Shown here one piece after another: positions 26,408 to 34,877 of a DNA stretch of 54,030 nucleotides (position 1 is the stretch's first letter; every line of letters begins with the position of its first letter). The stretch lies in the NCBI RefSeq assembly GCF_001517085.1, contig NZ_LRAC01000146.1, forward strand, positions 1 to 54,030. The letters run 5' to 3'. The notes beneath the pieces were generated by a model, which saw only the letters and a program-made list of their open reading frames with translations, ran no database searches and was not told the DNA's origin. The position numbers and the translations under genes were made by a program. This DNA is from Paenibacillus sp. DMB5 (GTDB lineage: Bacteria; Bacillota; Bacilli; Paenibacillales; Paenibacillaceae).

Positions 26408-28126
26408 TTATTTCCCGTCGACGCGGGCCATAACCTGCTTTGTAAGGGCAGCCACCTTGTCTTTTGCATTCTGCAGCGATTCTCCGCGAACCGCAAAGTA
26501 TACTTTAATCTTCGGCTCTGTGCCGGATGGGCGCAGGCAGAACCATGAACCATCGGACAACAGATACTTGAGCACATTTTCCTTAGGCAGCCCGTTAAGG
26601 CCAAGTGAATAGTCGAGCACCTCGGTAACGGAAGCTCCGGCGATTTCCTGCGGAGGATTACTGCGCCAGTCACTCATGATCCCTTGGATCTGGGCTACCC
26701 CGTCCTTGCCCTTGAGCGTGCGTGATTCCAGGCTTTCCAGGAAGTAGCCGAACTGTTCATACAGCTCCTGAAGCACATCATACAGCGTCTTGCCCTGCGC
26801 TTTATAATAAGCACCTGCTTCGGCAATCAGCATGGAGGCAAGCACGGCATCCTTGTCGCGGGCATAGTTGCCGGCCAGATATCCGTAGCTTTCCTCGTAT
26901 CCGAACAGATAGGTATATTCACCGGACTGCTCGAACTGGGTCATTTTCTCCCCGATATATTTGAAGCCTGTCAGCGTGTTGAATACGGTAGCGCCATAAT
27001 GCGAAGCTACAGCCGCTCCCATCTCACTGGTAACAATGGTTTTGACTACAGCACCGTTGCTAGGCAGCTTGCCCTGTTCCTGCAGACGGCTCAGGTAATA
27101 ATGGATCATCAGCGCGCCGGACTGGTTGCCGGACAGTACTACAAAATTGCCCTCATTATCACGGACGACGGCTCCCATACGGTCCGCATCCGGGTCTGTC
27201 CCGATCAGCAGGTCTGCATTAAGCTCTTCGCCCAGCTTGATCGCCAGCGTGAAGGCTTCGCGCTCTTCGGGATTCGGCGATTTCACAGTTGAGAATTCGG
27301 AATCCGGCTGTTCCTGCTCGGGTACAACATGTACCTCCGTGAAGCCGATTTTCTTCAAAACGCTGCGGACCGGCAGGTTGCCTGTCCCGTGCAGCGGGGT
27401 GTATACAATCTTGAAATCACGGCCGAGTGTGGAAGTAATCTCCTCACGGGCAACGCTGACGGCTGCCACTGTATCTGTGAAGGCCTCATCCTCTTGCTCT
27501 CCCAGCCAGTGCAGCAGGCCTTGGCTCTCCGCTTCTTCACGGGAAAGACGTTTAACACCATTGAAGGAATCAACCTCCAATATGTATGAAATCACCTTTT
27601 CCGCTTCGTCCGGTACAAGCTGTCCGCCGTCGGCATTGTACACCTTATAGCCGTTATATTCAGGAGGGTTATGGCTCGCAGTAATAACTACGCCTCCTGA
27701 AGCCTTCAAATGACGTACAGTAAAGCTCAGCTGCGGCGTAGAGCGCAGGGAAGGGAACAAGTGAGCCTCAATCCCGTTACCGGCCAGAACAAGCGCTGCT
27801 TCCAGAGTGAATTCAGGTGAGAACCGGCGTGAATCGTGTGCGATTACGACGGATGGCCGGCCTTCGCCCTTATGATTTTCAAGAATATAGTTGGCGAAGC
27901 CTTGAGTAGCTCTGCCCACAGTATAACGGTTCATGCGGTTGCTGCCGGCGCCGATTACTCCGCGGAGACCGCCTGTACCGAATTCCAGATCTCTGTAAAA
28001 GCGTTCTTCCAGCTCCTGCGGATCGTCCGCCAGAAGGTTCAGCTCTTGTTTGGTGTTCTCGTCAACGGAAGGGTCCTGCAGCCAGCGGCTTAATGTTTCT
28101 GCGGCTTTCGGGCTTAATTGAGTCAT
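26408..28126 (-). CDS. pgcA: Phosphoglucomutase/phosphomannomutase family protein PgcA
   Basis: It interconverts glucose-6-phosphate and glucose-1-phosphate through a phosphoserine, supplying UDP-glucose for glycolipids, teichoic acid decoration and polysaccharides. 572 residues, the normal length for alpha-phosphoglucomutases of this class. Landmarks: FGTGGLRGVIGAG near residue 50, phosphoserine loop with S151 in TASHNPPEYNG, metal loop GTDPDADRMG, the sugar-specificity region LFGYEESYGY, and a C-terminal phosphate-binding loop RPSGTEPKIKVYF. The ATG at 28126 follows GGAGAG at a good distance. It is 47 bases downstream of fabZ with no terminator between them, so they may be cotranscribed; a long hairpin follows the stop. 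Confidence 0.95.
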   Translation of the reverse strand: MTQLSPKAAETLSRWLQDPSVDENTKQELNLLADDPQELEERFYRDLEFGTGGLRGVIGAGSNRMNRYTVGRATQGFANYILENHKGEGRPSVVIAHDSRRFSPEFTLEAALVLAGNGIEAHLFPSLRSTPQLSFTVRHLKASGGVVITASHNPPEYNGYKVYNADGGQLVPDEAEKVISYILEVDSFNGVKRLSREEAESQGLLHWLGEQEDEAFTDTVAAVSVAREEITSTLGRDFKIVYTPLHGTGNLPVRSVLKKIGFTEVHVVPEQEQPDSEFSTVKSPNPEEREAFTLAIKLGEELNADLLIGTDPDADRMGAVVRDNEGNFVVLSGNQSGALMIHYYLSRLQEQGKLPSNGAVVKTIVTSEMGAAVASHYGATVFNTLTGFKYIGEKMTQFEQSGEYTYLFGYEESYGYLAGNYARDKDAVLASMLIAEAGAYYKAQGKTLYDVLQELYEQFGYFLESLESRTLKGKDGVAQIQGIMSDWRSNPPQEIAGASVTEVLDYSLGLNGLPKENVLKYLLSDGSWFCLRPSGTEPKIKVYFAVRGESLQNAKDKVAALTKQVMARVDGK

Positions 28127-28173
28127 ATGAATCTCTCCTTCTCCATCTATAATTTAGGGTAGTATAACTGGGA

Positions 28174-28596
28174 TTAGCTGAGCGCGAACATAATTTCGCC
28201 GGAAGCCACAACCTTGCCGTCCACCTTAGCGGTAGCCTGGCCTTTTCCGATGCTGCCTTTAAGTCTCGTGATTTCTACCTCAAGGGTAAGCGTATCCCCC
28301 GGTACAACCTGGCCGCGGAAGCGGAAGCCGTCCAGCCCTGCCAGAAAACCGATTTTCCCGCGGTTGGCTTCAACCCCGAGAATAGCTACTGCACCAACCT
28401 GGGCCAGCGCTTCAGTAATCAGCACACCCGGCATAACCGGATAACCCGGGAAATGGCCTGCAAAAAACGGCTCGTTTACCGTTACGTTCTTGATGCCTAC
28501 AGCCCGTTTGCCCATTTCAATTTCGATAATTTTGTCCACCAGCAGAAATGGGGGCCGGTGGGGGATTATTTCCTGGATTTCATTGATATTCAGCAT
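28174..28596 (-). CDS. fabZ: 3-hydroxyacyl-ACP dehydratase FabZ
   Basis: FabZ removes water from 3-hydroxyacyl-ACP in type II fatty acid synthesis. 140 residues, a single hot-dog fold. The active-site pair is visible: H48 in FFAGHFPGYPVMPG and E62 in VLITEALAQ. The N-terminal IPHRPPFLLVDKI is typical. The ATG at 28596 follows GGAG by 10 bases. Location next to the EpuA-like gene, flhP, flhO and mbl matches Bacillus, where fabZ (ywpB) is close to flhO-flhP-mbl. The 358-base gap upstream, described separately, may hold its promoter and a possible plus-strand small RNA. Confidence 0.97.
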   Translation of the reverse strand: MLNINEIQEIIPHRPPFLLVDKIIEIEMGKRAVGIKNVTVNEPFFAGHFPGYPVMPGVLITEALAQVGAVAILGVEANRGKIGFLAGLDGFRFRGQVVPGDTLTLEVEITRLKGSIGKGQATAKVDGKVVASGEIMFALS

Positions 28597-28903
28597 TTAA
28601 GCAAAGCTCCTTTCGGATTTAACCGCGTCATTGGGCAGTCCTCCGGCAGGCTGCAGCTGTAATCTTGCCGAACCCTGCATAAAGTTGGACTACTCCGGTA
28701 AAAACTATAATTATCCTTCACCACCTGCAGCAGTGGAGGTTAAGATAAGGGGCTTTCTCCGCCGCACGCGGCAGCATGACGGAGAGGGCCCTTTTTGGAT
28801 TGCGGAAGGTTTAGATCCGCAGTCTCCGCAAAGCTTCTGAACAGCTCCCCTGTTAAGGGTCCGCTTGTCCCTTAGTCCCCACTCATTATACATTTTCCAG
28901 TAT
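28597..28903. other. Intergenic region upstream of fabZ
   Basis: No credible coding frame lies here. The minus strand has no clear fabZ promoter that I could defend; a TATAAT-like site near 28880 is preceded only by a weak -35. On the plus strand it has a promoter-like TTGGAC / TATAAT pair (28685-28711) and a terminator-shaped hairpin (28747-28797), described as a candidate small RNA. Confidence 0.5.
28718..28797 (+). ncRNA. Candidate small RNA on the plus strand
   Basis: A TTGGAC box (28685-28690) and a perfect TATAAT (28706-28711) are 15 bases apart, slightly short spacing. About 7 bases later an RNA of roughly 80 nt would start. It could fold a first hairpin (CCAC / GTGG around 28721-28736) and then a long stem (28747-28761 with 28780-28794, inner GCCGC / GCGGC) ending in CTTTTT. 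Two stem pairs are G-U only in the plus-strand RNA and would be A-C mismatches in the minus-strand RNA, which favours plus orientation. No homology to a known RNA was recognised. Confidence 0.4.
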
Positions 28904-28938
28904 AAAAAAGAAAACTCCCCTGTACAACAAGGGAGTTT
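28904..28938 (-). terminator. Rho-independent terminator after the EpuA-like gene
   Basis: AAACTCCC / GGGAGTTT stem with an 11-base loop followed by TCTTTTTTA on the minus strand. Confidence 0.88.
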
Positions 28939-28954
28939 CAAAACAACGCATAAA

Positions 28955-29185
28955 TTAAGGTGCAAAGACCAGATCATAGACATGCTTCCATGTGCTCCAC
29001 TGGAGTACATCACTGAGTTCCCGTTTGCCGATAATGACATATCCTGCAACCAGCCCGCCGGCGAGCGCAGCGATCAGCAGGAGAGGAATCAGAAACCACT
29101 GGATAATGGTCCATTTGGATACGCCGCCCCGTTTGACCGGCTGCTGCTTGTCCTCTTCAGGCTTTGGTTTGTTCTGAGCACTCAT
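28955..29185 (-). CDS. EpuA-like small membrane protein (often annotated as RNA polymerase subunit beta-like)
   Basis: 76 residues: a charged, proline- and lysine-rich cytoplasmic start (SAQNKPKPEEDKQQP), one membrane segment (WFLIPLLLIAALAGGLVAGYVIIG) and a short outer tail (GKRELSDVLQWSTWKHVYDLVFAP). This is the layout of the EpuA family, frequently labelled DNA-directed RNA polymerase subunit beta in databases although it is not a polymerase subunit. Its function is unknown. It lies 8 bases downstream of flhP and ends at a terminator, so it is the last gene of the flhO-flhP transcript. Confidence 0.85.
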   Translation of the reverse strand: MSAQNKPKPEEDKQQPVKRGGVSKWTIIQWFLIPLLLIAALAGGLVAGYVIIGKRELSDVLQWSTWKHVYDLVFAP

Positions 29186-29193
29186 TCCTTCAC

Positions 29194-30015
29194 CTACCCG
29201 CGCATATTATTGGCCAGGCCAAGCATCTGGTCACTGGAGGAAATCGCACGGGCAGCCAGCTGGTAAGTGCGCTGAAGCTGCATAAGCTCCTTCATTTCCT
29301 TGCTTAAATCCACATTGGACTGCTCCAGATATCCGGATCGCACGCCGAATGCCGTCTCTTCACCAGGCTGCCGCTGGAGAAAGGCCTGCCCTTCCGTTAC
29401 ACCATCAGGAAGCACATAAAAATTACCGTCTACAGCCTGCAAAGCCGTCTTGCTGAGCGGCTCAACAATCATTATTGTGCCCGCTAACTGCACAGGTTCA
29501 TTCTCGCCGGTTTTGGTAAGTACCCGTCCCTTCTCATCTATCGCTGCACTGACATTTGCCGGAACCCTGAGCGGGTTTCCCTCTGTGTTCAGCACCGGAT
29601 TGCCTGTACTGTCCACCAGCATCATCTGCTGGGCATCCGCCGGAACAGGAGTGAAATGGAAATTCCCTTGACGCGTATAAGCCGTGTCCCCGTTAACCTG
29701 CACGCCGAACAGCCCGTTTCCCTGCAGCGCGAGATCTGTAGGGTTGCCGGTCTCCTGCAGCGGCCCTTCCTCCCAATTGCTGGTTACTGTGGATACACGT
29801 ACCCCGAACCCGATATTGAAGCCGAGCGGCATACTGCGGCCAGGCTGCTCATAATCCTTAGACTGCTGCTGGACACGGGTCAGGACATCCTCAAATGACC
29901 CTTCCTTGCTCTTATATCCATTCGTATTCATGTTTGCGATATTGTCCGCAATAATATCCAGGCGCTGCTGAAGACTGGACATAGAGACGCCCGCACCGAT
30001 CGTCGAATTGTTCAC
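29194..30015 (-). CDS. flhP: Flagellar hook-basal body protein FlhP
   Basis: A distal-rod type protein of the FlgF/FlgG family. 273 residues from GTG at 30015, chosen because GGGAGG precedes it by 9 bases; an in-frame start at 30045 adds ten residues. The N-terminal rod motif (QQRLDIIADNIANMNTNGYK) and the C-terminal helix (VDLSKEMKELMQLQRTYQLAARAI) pair in the rod as in FlgG. The middle shows the FlgE/F/G D1 region (LALQGNGLFGVQV, TRQGNFHFTP). It follows flhO by 126 bases; the gap carries alternative hairpins. In Bacillus flhO-flhP are next to mbl, as here. Confidence 0.93.
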   Translation of the reverse strand: MNNSTIGAGVSMSSLQQRLDIIADNIANMNTNGYKSKEGSFEDVLTRVQQQSKDYEQPGRSMPLGFNIGFGVRVSTVTSNWEEGPLQETGNPTDLALQGNGLFGVQVNGDTAYTRQGNFHFTPVPADAQQMMLVDSTGNPVLNTEGNPLRVPANVSAAIDEKGRVLTKTGENEPVQLAGTIMIVEPLSKTALQAVDGNFYVLPDGVTEGQAFLQRQPGEETAFGVRSGYLEQSNVDLSKEMKELMQLQRTYQLAARAISSSDQMLGLANNMRG

Positions 30016-30037
30016 AGGTTGTTCCCTCCCAAAATAA

Positions 30038-30088
30038 CCCCGCAAAGTGGGGCTTTATTATCGAAGCTGACTCAGGTACTTTGCGGGG
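30038..30088 (-). promoter_or_regulatory. Two mutually exclusive hairpins between flhO and flhP
   Basis: CCCCGCAAAGT (30078-30088 on the plus strand as ACTTTGCGGGG) pairs with its perfect 11-bp complement at 30038-30048. The second arm can also form a small GCCCC / GGGGT hairpin by itself. A TTATTTT stretch and the flhP ribosome site follow at once on the minus strand. This looks like an attenuator or partial terminator reducing flhP relative to flhO. Confidence 0.5.
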
Positions 30089-30141
30089 ACCCCGAATATA
30101 TACTGATATGTTCAAAAAAGCTAGTACGCCTTGCCTTCGAC

Positions 30142-31017
30142 CTATACTCTGCCCACTTCATTAACAGTCTTCTGCAGGCTGGTGTCATAGAACTGGATTA
30201 CCTTCTGATTGGCCTCATATGCCCGGTAAGCGGCATTCATATCCACAGTTACCTGGGTAGCATCAACATTGGAGCCTTCAATATAGCCCTGGCGCAGCAG
30301 GAGATTGTCCCCGTCTTCCGCAAAACGGATCTCTGCCGCATCTGCATCATCAGCGTGAAAAACACCATTGCCGTCACGCACCAGCTCCTGCGGTCTTGTA
30401 ACGATACTGATGCCAATCTTTGCTCCGGAAGGAAGGCCGGTAGCCGGGTCCAGCAGGTTGCCCTGCCCGTCCACTGCAAGATTATCCATAGGCTCTGTCA
30501 GCACAAGCGGATTGCCTGCCGCATCCAGCACCCGGAACCCTCCGGAGCTGAGCACTTCCCCTGCTGCGTTAACAGTAAAGCTGCCGTTTCTTGTATATAA
30601 GTTATTCCCTTCATTATCCTGTACGGTAAAAAAAGCCTGCGGCTTGTAGGTAACTTCGCCGTCCTCGCTCACATGCTTGCCCGATCCGTCGAACAGCATG
30701 TCCGCTCCGGTTGCCGGGTCCGGAAGCCGCAAATCATCAGACAGCGCAAAATCAAACGGCTTGCCGCTTTCAATCAAATCGCCCTGCAAATATTGGGAAA
30801 CAGCCTGCTCAGCGAATACCCCTGTGTTGAGGCGGCCGACCTGCTTCGCTGTACCGCCGCTCATTGCCGAGATTAATACATCGGGAAAGGCATGGGTTAC
30901 CGTATTAACCTGCTTGTACCCCGTAGTATTTAAGTTGGCAATGTTCTGCGTCGCCGTATCATGTCTGCGCTGCTGTGTCACCATACCGGCAGCGGCCGTA
31001 TACAATCCTCTGATCAT
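30142..31017 (-). CDS. flhO: Flagellar hook-basal body protein FlhO
   Basis: FlgF/FlgG-family rod protein, 291 residues. The N-terminal rod signature (MIRGLYTAAAGMVTQQRR, then NIANLNTTGYKQ) and the C-terminal NVDATQVTVDMNAAYRAYEANQKVIQ helix are complete. The central D1 part shows FFTVQDNEGNNLYTRNGSF. It starts 49 bases downstream of mbl with an own AAGGGG ribosome site and lies in the same order (spoIIID-mbl-flhO-flhP) as in Bacillus. Rod assembly requires export through the flagellar type III system; no other flagellar gene lies in this window. Confidence 0.93.
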   Translation of the reverse strand: MIRGLYTAAAGMVTQQRRHDTATQNIANLNTTGYKQVNTVTHAFPDVLISAMSGGTAKQVGRLNTGVFAEQAVSQYLQGDLIESGKPFDFALSDDLRLPDPATGADMLFDGSGKHVSEDGEVTYKPQAFFTVQDNEGNNLYTRNGSFTVNAAGEVLSSGGFRVLDAAGNPLVLTEPMDNLAVDGQGNLLDPATGLPSGAKIGISIVTRPQELVRDGNGVFHADDADAAEIRFAEDGDNLLLRQGYIEGSNVDATQVTVDMNAAYRAYEANQKVIQFYDTSLQKTVNEVGRV

Positions 31018-31066
31018 GCGGGCAATTCCCCTTCCTCAATCTGCTGTTATCCCTTATATCGGCAAG

Positions 31067-32065
31067 CTAGAATTTTTTCTTAACGGCTTTGTCCAAATTA
31101 TCCAGCAGAATACCGGTTCCCTTTACCACACAGTGCATCGGGTCCTCGGCTACCCAGACCGGAACATGCAGCTCTTCAGAGAGCAGCTCGTCCAGTCCGT
31201 TTAGGAGCGCACCGCCGCCGGTAAGAACCACACCACGGTCAATAACATCTGCCGAAAGCTCCGGCGGTGTACGCTCCAGCACGGATTTGGCTGCCGCCAC
31301 AATCATGGAGACCGGATCCCACAGCGCTTCTTTTACCTCTCCTGAGGTAATAGTGAGCGTCTGGGGAAGTCCGCTGACCATATCCCGGCCTCTGATATCC
31401 ATCTCAGCCTTCATACCGCCTGGCCGGACCGAACCGATAGAAACCTTAATATCTTCAGCAGTGCGTTCGCCGATAAGCAGCTTATACTTCTGTTTGATAT
31501 ATTTTAAAATGGCCTCGTCGAATTTATCCCCCGCCACTTTAATGGAGGAGGCGGTAACGATGTCGTTCATAGACAGGACTGCTACATCCGTCGTTCCGCC
31601 GCCAATATCGACGACCATATTTCCGCTTGGCTGATAAATATCCATGCCTGCACCGATCGCTGCGGCTTTGGGCTCTTCCTCCAGATACACATCTCTCGCT
31701 CCGCTCCGCTCGGCAGCTTCCCGGATTGATTTCTGTTCAACTGAGGTAATATTTGTGGGGGCACAGATCAATATGCGGGGCTTGGAGTACCAGGTACGTC
31801 CGCCCACACGGTCGATGAAATATTTCAGCATCATTTCCGTAATGGCAAAGTCAGCAATAACACCATCCCTGAGCGGACGGATCGTTGTAATATTGCCCGG
31901 TGTGCGTCCGACCATCCGGCGTGCCTGTTCACCTACCGCAAGGACCCGCTTCGTATCACTTTCAAGTGTGACCACGGAGGGTTCATCCAGAACGACTCCC
32001 CTCCCTTTTACATGAATGAGCACATTGGCAGTGCCGAGATCGATTCCGATATCCTTGCTAAGCAT
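31067..32065 (-). CDS. mbl: MreB-like actin homologue Mbl
   Basis: A filament-forming ATPase that directs cell elongation together with RodA-type polymerases. 332 residues. Actin-fold motifs: phosphate-1 GIDLGTANVLIH, connect-1, phosphate-2 VVDIGGGTTDVAVLS, adenosine TGGGALLNGLDELL, and the MreB-specific EEPKAAAIGAG segment. Assignment to Mbl rather than MreB is by neighbourhood (between spoIIID and flhO) since MreB would sit with mreC-mreD. The ATG at 32065 follows GGGGG by 10 bases. Confidence 0.95.
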   Translation of the reverse strand: MLSKDIGIDLGTANVLIHVKGRGVVLDEPSVVTLESDTKRVLAVGEQARRMVGRTPGNITTIRPLRDGVIADFAITEMMLKYFIDRVGGRTWYSKPRILICAPTNITSVEQKSIREAAERSGARDVYLEEEPKAAAIGAGMDIYQPSGNMVVDIGGGTTDVAVLSMNDIVTASSIKVAGDKFDEAILKYIKQKYKLLIGERTAEDIKVSIGSVRPGGMKAEMDIRGRDMVSGLPQTLTITSGEVKEALWDPVSMIVAAAKSVLERTPPELSADVIDRGVVLTGGGALLNGLDELLSEELHVPVWVAEDPMHCVVKGTGILLDNLDKAVKKKF

Positions 32066-32249
32066 AATGAAAGAGCCCCCAAAGTGTTATTTTAAATGAG
32101 AATAGTTAGTTGTAGAACTTGAACTTAATAATGTTAAAAGCGCTTCATTATTAAGTTCATCCTATATAGTACCAAATTTAAAAATACCATACTTTAGGGG
32201 AAGTATACAATGCACTAAACCTTAATTATTCCTTAAAAAGCTGAAAAAA

Positions 32250-32537
32250 TCATGGCTTTGCGGCTACGGCAACCTCGCGTTTCTTGCCTGTCGTTTTTTT
32301 GTACTTGATCTTAGTGGCTTCTCCCCCCCGCAGATGCCGGATCGACTTATGATATTCGAGAATGTGCTTTACCTGATCGGCCAAATCCGGATTAATCTCC
32401 GGCAGCCGTTCGGTTAAATCTTTATGCACCGTGCTCTTTGAAACGCCAAATTCTTTGGCTATAGTCCGGACCGTATGCCTGGTTTCCACGATGCAGCGTC
32501 CGATTTTAATCGTCCGTTCCTTGATGTAATCGTGCAC
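32250..32537 (-). CDS. spoIIID: Sporulation transcription factor SpoIIID
   Basis: A mother-cell regulator that acts between sigma-E and sigma-K. 95 residues with a helix-turn-helix (TVRTIAKEFGVSKSTVHKDL) followed by the basic C-terminal region (HKSIRHLRGGEATKIKYK) that also contacts DNA. I chose the GTG at 32537 (VHDYIKERTIKIG), which matches the family start and has GGAGG 7 bases upstream; a TTG at 32552 would add Gly-rich residues that are really the ribosome site. The tail after residue 75 (KKTTGKKREVAVAAKP) is longer than in Bacillus. A sigma-E-like promoter (32571-32598) precedes it. Confidence 0.95.
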   Translation of the reverse strand: MHDYIKERTIKIGRCIVETRHTVRTIAKEFGVSKSTVHKDLTERLPEINPDLADQVKHILEYHKSIRHLRGGEATKIKYKKTTGKKREVAVAAKP

Positions 32538-32570
32538 GCTCCCGCCTCCCAACTGTGGATAGTTTGGTAC

Positions 32571-32598
32571 ATTATATGAGGGGCGGGCCTATATATTC
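32571..32598 (-). promoter_or_regulatory. Putative sigma-E promoter of spoIIID
   Basis: On the minus strand GAATATA (32592-32598) and CATATAAT (32571-32578) with a 13-base spacer, close to the sigma-E consensus (ATA ... CATACAAT). spoIIID is sigma-E dependent in B. subtilis. Confidence 0.6.
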
Positions 32599-32736
32599 GC
32601 GCTTTCAGGACGTGACAAGCCTGTGAAAGCCCATTTTCTTTCCGGGACAACCGTTTGACCTGATGATTTTGAAAAATAGGACTAAAGTTGTACTTCTAAT
32701 AATAAGCATTAAAGTTACTCCCCATGACGTAAACGC

Positions 32737-32764
32737 AAAAAAACAGGGAGCTTACGCCCCCTGT
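32737..32764 (-). terminator. Rho-independent terminator after spoIIQ
   Basis: ACAGGG / CCCTGT stem with a 10-base loop, then TTTTTTT on the minus strand. Confidence 0.85.
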
Positions 32765-32777
32765 CCCCTGCAGATAT

Positions 32778-33518
32778 TTAGCGCTGAGCCAGCAGATCGG
32801 ACGGGTTAACAACTTTACCGTCCTCGTACACTTCGAAGTGTACATGATTGCCGAGATCCTTCTCGATCTCACTGCGTCCCGCCGTTGCCAGCGTATCCCC
32901 CTGCTTGACTTCATCGCCCTGCTTCACTTTTACATCGCCAAGGCTCTGATACACGGTCTTCAGATTGCCCGGATGGGTAATCTCAACGACTTTACCGAAT
33001 ACAGCAACCTCTTCAACCCGGGTAACTTCACCGCTGAGTGCAGCTTTGACGTCAAAGGTTTTGTTGTCTTCACGGGCGATATCAATGCCGATATTCGGCA
33101 CGAAGGTATCATTGTACTGCACCATAGCCGCCACATGATTTTCTTCCGTACCGTTCTCATCGTAGAACGGCTTAACGACCTGCACTTCACTTGGACTGGC
33201 TACCGGCCAGGCCAGGCTTTCTGCCGACGCGACAACTTCGAGCGCTTCCGGATCAGCCGGTGTGCCGGCTTCATTGCCGGAACCGCTGACGTCCTGGGAC
33301 ACTACAGCGGCGGTGTCAGGATTAAGCGGCTTTTGGCCGGCATCCTGATAGAACCACACCAAAGTTAGGATAAGAGCCGCTGCCGCCGTGTAGACTGCCG
33401 GGAATACCCAGCGTTTGGATAATGCTCTGTTCCATGAAGAAGGCTTGGCGCCTGAATCTCCCTGCTTGTTTTTGAGAGATTCATCATGGGTTTGCTTGTT
33501 TTTGTCTTGTTCATTCAT
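32778..33518 (-). CDS. spoIIQ: Forespore channel protein SpoIIQ (LytM-like, degenerate peptidase)
   Basis: SpoIIQ is made in the forespore and binds SpoIIIAH across the septal space during engulfment. 246 residues: a hydrophilic cytoplasmic start, one membrane segment near 37-57 (VFPAVYTAAAALILTLVWFY), a linker, and an M23/LytM domain at about 140-240. The first metal ligand of active LytM enzymes (FxPHxGID) is Asn here (FVPNIGIDIA), while the H-x-H (NHVHFEV) remains, so it is probably non-catalytic, as B. subtilis SpoIIQ is. A near-perfect sigma-F promoter lies 20 bases upstream. It follows spoIID, the order seen in Bacillus. Confidence 0.92.
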   Translation of the reverse strand: MNEQDKNKQTHDESLKNKQGDSGAKPSSWNRALSKRWVFPAVYTAAAALILTLVWFYQDAGQKPLNPDTAAVVSQDVSGSGNEAGTPADPEALEVVASAESLAWPVASPSEVQVVKPFYDENGTEENHVAAMVQYNDTFVPNIGIDIAREDNKTFDVKAALSGEVTRVEEVAVFGKVVEITHPGNLKTVYQSLGDVKVKQGDEVKQGDTLATAGRSEIEKDLGNHVHFEVYEDGKVVNPSDLLAQR

Positions 33519-33538
33519 AGTTTATCACCTCAGTAACC

Positions 33539-33566
33539 AGTGTTACCGGGCGGTTCGCTTTTATAC
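33539..33566 (-). promoter_or_regulatory. Sigma-F promoter of spoIIQ
   Basis: GTATA (33562-33566) and GGTAACACT (33539-33547) with a 14-base spacer; both boxes match the sigma-F/G consensus (GTATA ... GGnnAnAnT). spoIIQ is a known sigma-F gene. Confidence 0.75.
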
Positions 33567-33578
33567 GTATCTTTTAAG

Positions 33579-34743
33579 TTATTTTTTCAGGAGAGTTGAG
33601 ACTTGGGTAAACTGGACTCCGCTATAGTAGTGTTTGAGAATCTGGGTGGCTGTGCTCCCTTCCTTCGCCATCCCGTTTGCCCCCCACTGGCTCATGCCGA
33701 CTCCATGCCCGTTGCCGTAGGTGGTAATCAGCACTTCACTGCCCTGCCGCTTCCAGGTGAACTGGCTGGAGCGCAGCCCCAGCTTCTCGCGGACCTCACG
33801 GCCGGTGAATACGGTTCCGCCAATGGATATTTCCTTAACCCTATGGCCGGCGGTCAGCGACAGCACTACTGCCGGCAGTGCTGAGGAGGACGAGGATACG
33901 GGCTTCACTTTGCCTGAAGCAGCAAGATCCTGTGAAGCAGGCAGTGCAGCAGCGTCCAGTCCAAGCTTGCTCAGCAGCTCGGAGGTGCTGAAGCTGACCG
34001 ACACGGCCAGGTTCGGTGTAATCTCCAGCTCCCAGGGACTTGCGACGCTGCGCAGATAAGGAACGGCCATATTCCAGTAGTCTTCCGAATTTTCGGTATA
34101 GCCTCCGCTGGAGGCAAAGAAGGACGCCGTAATCGGCTGCCCTTTGTAGGTCATGATCACCCCGCGCGTCTCAAGGACCGCGCGGCGCAGTTTGGCCAGC
34201 TCGGCGCTCTTGCCGCCGTGCTCCCATTTCCGTTCCAGCACCGCCTGCGAGATGTAAGCCTGATGGCTTACTGTATCGCTGACATCGGCCTCCGGAACGG
34301 GCACCCCGCTGTGGTCGCCGGCCAGCAGGCGGCGCACGATAAAGGTGCGGGCGGCCACGGCCTGCGCTTTGAGCGCTTCGAGCTCAAAGTCCGCCGGCAT
34401 CTCGGCCGCCAGCACGCCGCTGACGTAGTCCTCCAGCGGCAGGGTCTCTATTTGTCCGCTCTGCGACAAATAGACGGTCACTTCCGGCTGTGGGGCCTCC
34501 GCAGCAGCCGCTGCCGGCTGGCGCCGGCGAGGCCTGGCCTGCGCCACGGCCTCAGGGGCTGGCTCATGTCCCCCGCGCCAGCGGGACAAGAGCCAGCGGG
34601 ACAAGAGCCAGCGGCAGCAGCAGCCCCGCGAGCAGCGGGGCTGCCAGCCAGGCGGCGGGGGCGAGCCGCCTGATCTTGGGAGCGCGCGGCCGTGCAGCGC
34701 GCCGGAACTTCATTCTGCGTTTCAGGTAGCGGAACTCTCTCAT
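33579..34743 (-). CDS. spoIID: Stage II sporulation protein D (SpoIID), frame broken in the N-terminal region
   Basis: A lytic transglycosylase needed for engulfment, working with SpoIIM and SpoIIP. The long frame (33579-34604) contains the whole enzyme domain: AAEMPADFELEALKAQAVAARTF with the catalytic Glu, SHQAYIS, TASFFASSGGYTENSED, and GNGHGVGMSQWGANGMA. But the true N-terminus, with the ATG at 34743 and membrane segment (LAAPLLAGLLLPLALV), is in another frame that stops at 34564. Removing one base from the G5 run (34570-34574) joins them smoothly (LARGHEPAPEAV), giving 387 residues. A 15-base unit is duplicated just before the break. This is one of four single-base breaks in the window, and most likely a sequencing error. 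Confidence 0.88.
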
Positions 34744-34877
34744 CTCTTCTATGGCTCCTTCCGTAGGCACTGGTGATTCTTATAGATATGAATTTACGGA
34801 AGCTGCTAGAACGCTAGAGCGTTAATTTTGAGAGTAAGAGAATCTGCAGGCTCCCTGCACATACCACCCCAAAACCG

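Noticed and set aside
28711..29049. A 112-codon minus-strand frame crossing the EpuA-like terminator
   Set aside because: It overlaps the EpuA-like gene and its terminator, has no good ribosome site, and shows no domain.
34564..34743. A separate small membrane protein gene upstream of spoIID
   Set aside because: It is the natural N-terminus of SpoIID in another frame, rejoined by removing one base from the G5 run.
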